A stretch of 64,000 nt of DNA from Streptomyces sp. LX-29 (lineage in GTDB: Bacteria; Actinomycetota; Actinomycetes; Streptomycetales; Streptomycetaceae), in assembly GCF_029541745.1 (NCBI RefSeq), contig NZ_CP089746.1, forward strand, positions 2,542,001-2,606,000. Direction: 5' to 3'. The number at the start of each line of letters is the position of its first letter. Position 1 is the first letter of the stretch. The notes under the pieces are model-generated. The model was not told the origin of the DNA, did not search any database, and was given only the letters and a program-made list of their open reading frames with translations. Below, piece after piece: positions 60,067 through 64,000 of the stretch. Made by a program: the position numbers and the translations under genes.

Positions 60067-60429
60067 TCATGCCGAGACCGGGTTCTTGCGCGGGCGGCCA
60101 CGCGGCCGCTTGCGGGCCACGACGACCCCCTGGACGAACAGCTCGCCGCCCCAGACGCCCCACGGCTCGCGGCGGTCCTTGGCGCCGGCGAGGCAGGCCT
60201 CACGGAGCGGGCAGGTCTGGCAGAGCGACTTGGCGTACTCCACGTCCTCCGGGGACTCGGCGAAGAAGACCTCCGGGTCGTAGGAGCGGCACGGGACGGC
60301 TACGCCGAGGTTCTCGATGGCGTCATCGAGCTCGGTGAGGGCGGTGAGCGAGGTCAAGGGGTCCTCCGAGGAGTCAGGCGGGGGGATCAGGTCGGTCGAT
60401 ACGGACGGGGTGTGCGCCTTGAGTTGCAC
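60067..60429 (-). CDS. wblC: WhiB7-type antibiotic-resistance regulator WblC
   Basis: A 120-residue Wbl protein. Cys47, Cys70, Cys73 and Cys79 hold the iron-sulfur cluster, GVWGG lies at 91-95, and the C-terminal AT-hook RGRPRK is at 110-115. The AT-hook is what separates WhiB7/WblC from other Wbl proteins. It activates multidrug-resistance genes together with the principal sigma factor at promoters with an A+T-rich stretch above -35. GTG 60429 follows GAGGAAC. Its expression is governed by a leader of about 510 nt with an upstream ORF and an intrinsic terminator. Downstream is a small coupled gene. Confidence 0.96.
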   Translation of the reverse strand: MQLKAHTPSVSTDLIPPPDSSEDPLTSLTALTELDDAIENLGVAVPCRSYDPEVFFAESPEDVEYAKSLCQTCPLREACLAGAKDRREPWGVWGGELFVQGVVVARKRPRGRPRKNPVSA

Positions 60430-60481
60430 GGTGTGTTCCTCGTCTCTTCGTTCCGGCTGGTGGCCGGGCTGGTGGCAAATC

Positions 60482-60518
60482 AAAAGGGCCGCGGATCCCG
60501 GTAGGGGTTCCGCGGCCC
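60482..60518 (-). terminator. Attenuator hairpin in the wblC leader
   Basis: Read on the minus strand, GGGCCGCGGA (60518-60509) pairs with TCCGCGGCCC (60495-60486) and is followed by TTTT (60485-60482), a proper intrinsic terminator about 53 nt before the wblC start. A smaller hairpin CTGATCC-A-GGATCAG precedes it (60534-60548). Together they fit a ribosome-controlled attenuator. Confidence 0.88.
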
Positions 60519-60543
60519 TGGAAGGTGCCGACCTGATCCTGGA

Positions 60544-60588
60544 TCAGGTGCGATAACTCCAGGGTTTGAGCCCACGGAAGGCCCACAT
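60544..60588 (-). CDS. Regulatory upstream ORF of wblC (14 codons)
   Basis: ATG TGG at 60588 begins a 14-residue frame, MWAFRGLKPWSYRT, ending at TGA 60544 just before the hairpins. It is rich in Trp, Tyr, Phe and Arg, as in the WhiB7-family leader peptides. Stalling of ribosomes by antibiotics here would allow an antiterminator fold. A longer in-frame version starts at ATG 60828. Confidence 0.7.
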   Translation of the reverse strand: MWAFRGLKPWSYRT

Positions 60589-60828
60589 CGGGTGCTGCTG
60601 CTGAGCGGTCGTCAGGGATCCGGCACCATTGGCCGCCACCGCGAAGGCAAAGGCATAGGTGGGAGCCGTCGCCACGGTCACTGCCGCAGGTGCCTGGGTC
60701 GGTCGCTCACTCACGACGGATTCCAGGACGGAGGACAGACCGGTGCCCCGGAGACGCGAAGCGCCGAGCGGGCAGGCGGCGATGACCGGGCGATCGGTCA
60801 TTTTGATCGTCTTGATGAAGCTGGTCAT
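60544..60828 (-). CDS. Possible long leader ORF of wblC (94 aa)
   Basis: An open frame in phase with the 14-codon uORF and ending at the same stop. ATG 60828 is preceded by AGGAGG about 9 nt upstream, a much better ribosome site than the short uORF has. Its product starts MTSFIKTIKMTDRPVIAA and contains a hydrophobic Ala/Val/Phe stretch (APTYAFAFAVAANGAG). About 20 of 94 codons end in A or T, somewhat more than in real genes here, so coding status is uncertain. If used, it would make the leader peptide 94 residues, and the stop-proximal 14 codons would be the regulatory part. Confidence 0.5.
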   Translation of the reverse strand: MTSFIKTIKMTDRPVIAACPLGASRLRGTGLSSVLESVVSERPTQAPAAVTVATAPTYAFAFAVAANGAGSLTTAQQQHPMWAFRGLKPWSYRT

Positions 60829-60947
60829 TGTCTCCGCCTCCTCTCGGCGTCTCGGGGGGCTGGCCGCAGCCAGTCCACGGGGTTTTCAGTACAGCAGCGC
60901 AGCAGGTTCGAACGCGCCCCGAAAGGCTCGTTCTCTCCTGCTCGGAA

Positions 60948-60986
60948 GGCTATGGGTACGGCCTCCGCGTGCGCAAACTATTTTTC
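60948..60986 (-). promoter_or_regulatory. Candidate WblC-dependent promoter of wblC
   Basis: On the minus strand an A+T-rich stretch GGAAAAATAGTTTG (60987-60974) lies directly against TTGCGC (60976-60971) as a -35, with CATAGC about 16 nt further as a -10. An A+T tract immediately above -35 is the reported WhiB7/WblC binding pattern. The tract overlaps the last codons of uvrD2. Confidence 0.55.
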
Positions 60987-63227
60987 CAGCGAGTTCTTTT
61001 CGTCTGCGCGGGGCATCTCGCCGCTACAGAGCGCGAGGACATCGGCACCGAACGCGTCGAGCTTCCGCCTCCCCACACCAGAGATGGCGGAAAGCTCCAT
61101 TTCGGTTCCCGGAACGGCCTCCGCGATCGCGAGCAGGGTCTTGTCGGTGAAGACGCAGTAGGCCGGCTGGCCCAGTTCGCGGGCGCGCGCGGACCGCCAC
61201 TCGTGCAGCCGCTCATAGAGCCCCTCGTCCAGCTCGCAGGGGCAGTCCTCGCAGCGCATGAGCTTGATCTCGCCGGCGTCGGTCAGCGTCCTGCCGCACA
61301 CCCGACAGCGCACCGGCGCCCGGCGCCGGCGCGGCCCGCCGCCCCGCTCCCCGGGGCCGTGGGCCGAGGACGGCGCCCCCGACTCCAGGCCCGACCCTCG
61401 GCCGCCCGCGGAGGCGGCACGGCCGCCCGCCGGCACGGTGCCCGGCCGTAGCCCGTGCAGAAAGCGGCTGGGGCGACGCCCGCCACGGCTGCCCGGGGCC
61501 CGCGACAGGGCCCAGGACAGGGAGAGATGGCGGCGCGCCCGGGTGACCCCTACATAGAGGAGCCGCCGCTCCTCCTCGATCTGCTCGTCGGTCCTGGCGT
61601 AGGTGATCGGCATCATGCCCTCGGTGAGACCGACCAGGAACACCGCGTCCCACTCCAGGCCCTTGGCCGCGTGCAGTGAGGCGAGCGTCACACCCTCCAC
61701 CGTGGGGGCGTGTTGCGCCGCGGCCCGCTCGTCCAGCTCGGCGACCAGGTCGGCGAGGGTGGCCCGCGGCCGGGACCGGACGAAGTCCTCGGCGAGCCGC
61801 ACCAGCGCCGCCAGCGACTCCCAGCGGTCCCGGGCCGCACCGGAGCCCGCCGGCGGCTCGGCCGACCAGCCGCGGGTGCCCAGCACCGCCCGCACCTGCG
61901 AGGGGACGTCCACATCCGTCAGCGTCGGGTCCGCAGCTCCGGCGCGGGCCGCGCCGCGCAGCAGCAGCCCGGCCTCGCGCACCTCGGGCCGCTCGAAGAA
62001 GCGCTCAGCGCCGCGCAGCTGGTAGGGCACCCCGGCGTCCGCCAGGGCCTGCTCGTAGAGCTCGGACTGGGCGTTGACCCGGAAGAGCACGGCGATCTCG
62101 CTGGCCCGGACGCCGGAGTCGAGCAGCGCCCGGATGCGCCGGGCGACGCCCTCGGCCTCGGCGGGCTCGTCCCCGTACTCCGTGTAGTTGGGGGCGGGGC
62201 CCGGCTCGCGCTGCGAGACCAGCTCCAGCCGGTGCTCCGCGGCGCGGCCGCGCGCCTGGGCCAACACCCCGTTGGCCAGGTGCACCACCTCGGGGGTGGA
62301 GCGATAGTCGCGGACCAGCTTGACCACCGTGGCGCCGGGGTGGCGCCGGCGGAAGTCCAGCAGATGGTCCGGGGTGGCGCCGGTGAAGGAGTAGATCGTC
62401 TGGCTGGCGTCGCCGACCACGCACAGGCTGTCCCGGTCGCCCAACCACAGCTCCAGCAGCCGCTGCTGGAGCGGGCTGACGTCCTGGTACTCGTCCACCA
62501 CGAAGTGCTGGTACTGGCGGCGCACCTGGTCGGCGATGTCGGGCCGGTCCTGGAGCACCGCCACCGTGAGCAGCAGCACGTCCTCGAAGTCGATCTGGCC
62601 GCGCTCGCGCTTGAGCTCCTCGTAACCCGCGTACACCCGGGCGATCTCGGCGGGGTCGCGCGGGGCCTCGCGGCCCGCCCTGGCGGCGGCCGCCGGATAG
62701 TCCTCGGGGACGGTCTGAGTGACCTTGCACCACTCGATCTCGCCGGTCACATCGCGCAGCTCGGTGCGGTCCAGCCGGAGCCGGCAGCGCGCGGCGGCCT
62801 CCGCGACCAGCTGCGCCTTGCGCTCCACCAGCCGGGGCAGCTCGCCACCGACCGCCTTCGGCCAGAAGTACTGGAGCTGGCGCAGCGCGGCGGAGTGGAA
62901 GGTGCGGGCCTGGACGCCGGCCGCGCCGAGCTGACGCAGCCGCCCCCGCATCTCGCCCGCCGCGCGGTTGGTGAAGGTGACGGCGAGCACACTGGCGGGC
63001 TGGAGGATTCCCGCCTGCACCCCGTAGGCGATCCGATGGGTGATGGCGCGGGTCTTGCCCGTGCCCGCGCCGGCCAGCACGCACACCGGACCGTGCAGCG
63101 CGAGGGCGACCTCACGCTGCTCCGGGTCGAGGCCCTCCAGCACCGCGTCGGCGTCACGCGGCGTCGCCGCGTACTCGCTCGGCGCGGAGGCCGGCGGGAA
63201 GAGGGTGGAAGGCGTTGCTGGTGTCAC
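60978..63227 (-). CDS. uvrD2: UvrD2-type ATP-dependent DNA helicase with HRDC domain
   Basis: A 749-residue SF1A helicase. Motif I is AGAGTGKTRAITHR, II VVDEYQDVSPLQQ, III GDASQTIYSFTGA, IV VRDYRSTPEVVHLA, V TLASLHAAKGLEWDAVFLVGL and VI RRLLYVGVTRARRHLSLSW. After a Gly/Arg-rich linker the C-terminal part has a CRVC...CEDC zinc motif and an HRDC domain (ARELGQPAYCVFTDKTLLAIAEAVP). This is UvrD2 (Rv3198c), encoded beside whiB7 in mycobacteria as well. GTG 63227 starts VTPATPSTLFPP; the upstream ATG has no support. Confidence 0.95.
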   Translation of the reverse strand: MTPATPSTLFPPASAPSEYAATPRDADAVLEGLDPEQREVALALHGPVCVLAGAGTGKTRAITHRIAYGVQAGILQPASVLAVTFTNRAAGEMRGRLRQLGAAGVQARTFHSAALRQLQYFWPKAVGGELPRLVERKAQLVAEAAARCRLRLDRTELRDVTGEIEWCKVTQTVPEDYPAAAARAGREAPRDPAEIARVYAGYEELKRERGQIDFEDVLLLTVAVLQDRPDIADQVRRQYQHFVVDEYQDVSPLQQRLLELWLGDRDSLCVVGDASQTIYSFTGATPDHLLDFRRRHPGATVVKLVRDYRSTPEVVHLANGVLAQARGRAAEHRLELVSQREPGPAPNYTEYGDEPAEAEGVARRIRALLDSGVRASEIAVLFRVNAQSELYEQALADAGVPYQLRGAERFFERPEVREAGLLLRGAARAGAADPTLTDVDVPSQVRAVLGTRGWSAEPPAGSGAARDRWESLAALVRLAEDFVRSRPRATLADLVAELDERAAAQHAPTVEGVTLASLHAAKGLEWDAVFLVGLTEGMMPITYARTDEQIEEERRLLYVGVTRARRHLSLSWALSRAPGSRGGRRPSRFLHGLRPGTVPAGGRAASAGGRGSGLESGAPSSAHGPGERGGGPRRRRAPVRCRVCGRTLTDAGEIKLMRCEDCPCELDEGLYERLHEWRSARARELGQPAYCVFTDKTLLAIAEAVPGTEMELSAISGVGRRKLDAFGADVLALCSGEMPRADEKNSLEK

Positions 63228-63483
63228 CCCGCCATGCTGCCAGGTCCGCCGGGACACCTGAGCCGGTTGTCCACAGGTGAGTGGTCGCGGTCATACGAAT
63301 ACCGGTCCCCCGCCCGCCATCGGATGTCCATCCAGCGTCTACCGTTGGCCCCTGCGGCCGGCGGGCCACGGCGGGGCCGGGCCTCGCCCACGCCTCGCCC
63401 GCGGTCCCTGCGCCCGGCGACCGGCGACCGGTGCGGAATGCGACGTTTCGCACATCGGGTCGGCGTTCCAGGGGACGGGCCCG

Positions 63484-63509
63484 GGAATGGTGCGGTCCGG
63501 CCGCACGTT
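63484..63509 (+). promoter_or_regulatory. SigR-type promoter of mrx1
   Basis: GGAAT (63484-63488; GGGAAT with the preceding base) and GTT (63507-63509; CGTT with the preceding base) are separated by exactly 18 bases, a perfect SigR consensus. It lies 57-82 nt before the mycoredoxin start. Confidence 0.88.
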
Positions 63510-63565
63510 GGACCACTGGAACCGCGCCAAGCGTCCCCTCACACCCTTAAGGAGCACCGAGACCG

Positions 63566-63808
63566 ATGTCGGGCACTGTGACGATGTACAGCACCACCTG
63601 GTGCGGCTACTGCCGCCGTCTGAAGAGCCAGCTGGACCGCGAGGGCATCACCTACCACGAGATCAACATCGAGCAGGACCCCGAGTCGGCCGCCTTCGTG
63701 GAGAAGGCCAACGGTGGCAACCAGACGGTTCCGACCGTCCTGTTCGCCGACGGCTCGACGCTGACCAACCCGTCGCTCGCGCAGGTGAAGGCGAAGATCA
63801 GCGTCTGA
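63566..63808 (+). CDS. mrx1: Mycoredoxin (mycothiol-dependent glutaredoxin-like protein)
   Basis: An 80-residue thioredoxin-fold protein. The active site CGYC is at residues 13-16 (TTWCGYCRRLK), and the cis-Pro motif TVP lies at 54-56. Such proteins reduce mycothiol mixed disulfides, the actinobacterial equivalent of glutaredoxin. AAGGAG precedes ATG 63566. A SigR promoter upstream puts it under the thiol-stress sigma factor encoded 34 kb away in this window. The M. tuberculosis homologue Rv3198A is next to uvrD2, as here. Confidence 0.94.
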   Translation: MSGTVTMYSTTWCGYCRRLKSQLDREGITYHEINIEQDPESAAFVEKANGGNQTVPTVLFADGSTLTNPSLAQVKAKISV

Positions 63809-63846
63809 CCGGCCGTCGGTGCGGCGCGCCCCGCGGCCCGCGGGCG

Positions 63847-64000
63847 TCAGCCCTGGCGGCCGACGCCCGACGGCAGGGGCTCGCCGTACCAGCGTTCGAT
63901 CAGGTGGGCCGCGATCGAGATGCCGGACGGAGGGAGCACCTCCCCGACCTCGAACGCGGCCCGCAGCTCCTCTCGGGAGAACCAGCGCGCCTCGTGGATC
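63847..64000 (-). CDS. nudC: NADH pyrophosphatase NudC, C-terminal part
   Basis: The reverse strand encodes 50 residues up to a TGA at 63849-63847, running off the window edge. They include IHEARWFSREELRAAFEVGE and ILPPSGISIAAHLIERWYGEPL-like text (seen as VLPPSGISIAAHLIERWYG), the C-terminal end of NudC-type NUDIX enzymes that hydrolyse NAD(H) and remove NAD caps from RNA. The catalytic box lies beyond the window. NudC beside mrx1 and uvrD2 matches the mycobacterial order. Confidence 0.85.
   Translation of the reverse strand, partial: IHEARWFSREELRAAFEVGEVLPPSGISIAAHLIERWYGEPLPSGVGRQG

Noticed and set aside
1..64000. CRISPR arrays, insertion sequences, prophage or integrase genes
   Set aside because: No regularly spaced repeats, transposase or integrase motifs, or terminal inverted repeats with target duplications were seen. 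tRNA genes are intact without adjacent att-like duplications other than the paired tRNA copy.

Overview
The window is chromosomal DNA from a Streptomyces or a very close actinobacterium. It is about 72% G+C with strong G/C third-position bias. The genes are Streptomyces hallmarks in the order I recall from the S. coelicolor core region around SCO5244 to SCO5187: prsH-sigH, wblE, a pdtaS-type kinase, the das chitooligosaccharide/GlcNAc cluster with dasR, nrdAB behind a B12 riboswitch, sigR-rsrA, aroA-rsgA, hisN, a catalase with a Fur-family regulator, UPF0182, wblC (whiB7), uvrD2 and a mycoredoxin. Several blocks also keep the order I recall from Mycobacterium tuberculosis: whiB1-pdtaS; sigH(=sigR)...SRAP-aroA-rsgA; UPF0182-PDZ protease-DUF2342-ThiF-like-ABC1 kinase-whiB7-uvrD2-mrx1-nudC. 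No insertion sequence, prophage, integron, CRISPR array or biosynthetic cluster is visible.

Layout. 1-4.7 kb: partial Na+/H+ antiporter, UBP zinc-finger protein, anti-sigma/sigma pair prsH-sigH, a membrane protein, a diacylglycerol-kinase-like enzyme and wblE. 5-8.6 kb: PdtaS-like kinase with a DasR-type operator upstream, then a divergent TetR/SDR pair that looks like a local insertion. 8.6-15.5 kb: das cluster (SIS-type sugar-phosphate enzyme, dasD, dasC, dasB, dasA on the minus strand; dasR divergent) with dre operators between dasA and dasR. 15.6-17.6 kb: DUF3311 plus sodium:solute symporter. 18-22.5 kb: GNAT, then NrdR-like boxes, B12 riboswitch and nrdAB. 22.5-27.7 kb: peptide deformylase, a TPR protein and two coupled HD-domain membrane proteins.

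28-36.4 kb: rsrA-sigR with a perfect SigR promoter, a hydrolase, SRAP protein, membrane peptidase, aroA, rsgA, a guanidinium-type SMR exporter overlapping a TetR gene, and hisN. 36.5-39.1 kb: CBS protein, catalase and its Fur-family repressor. 39.3-42.2 kb: two identical initiator tRNA genes, each with a terminator, flanking a SEL1-repeat gene. 42.2-51.5 kb: UPF0182, PPA1309, a Lon/PDZ protease, a small membrane protein, moaE, an epimerase, a DUF2342 protein and a NUDIX hydrolase. 51.6-54.9 kb: three AIM24-domain genes, the first fused to TerD. 55.7-64 kb: YgjP-type peptidase, ThiF-like protein, ABC1 kinase, two small proteins, wblC with an attenuator leader, uvrD2, mrx1 behind a perfect SigR promoter, and the end of nudC.

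How the genes fit together. Three regulatory themes recur. (1) GlcNAc sensing through DasR, with a possible extension to the PdtaS kinase. (2) Thiol-oxidative and antibiotic stress: sigR and mrx1 carry GGAAT-N18-GTT promoters, and wblC sits behind a leader with a short upstream ORF and an intrinsic terminator typical of ribosome-mediated attenuation. (3) Leaderless expression: five genes have a -10-like hexamer ending 6-7 nt before the start codon. Gene identities rest on reading motifs and remembered families; no database search was run.
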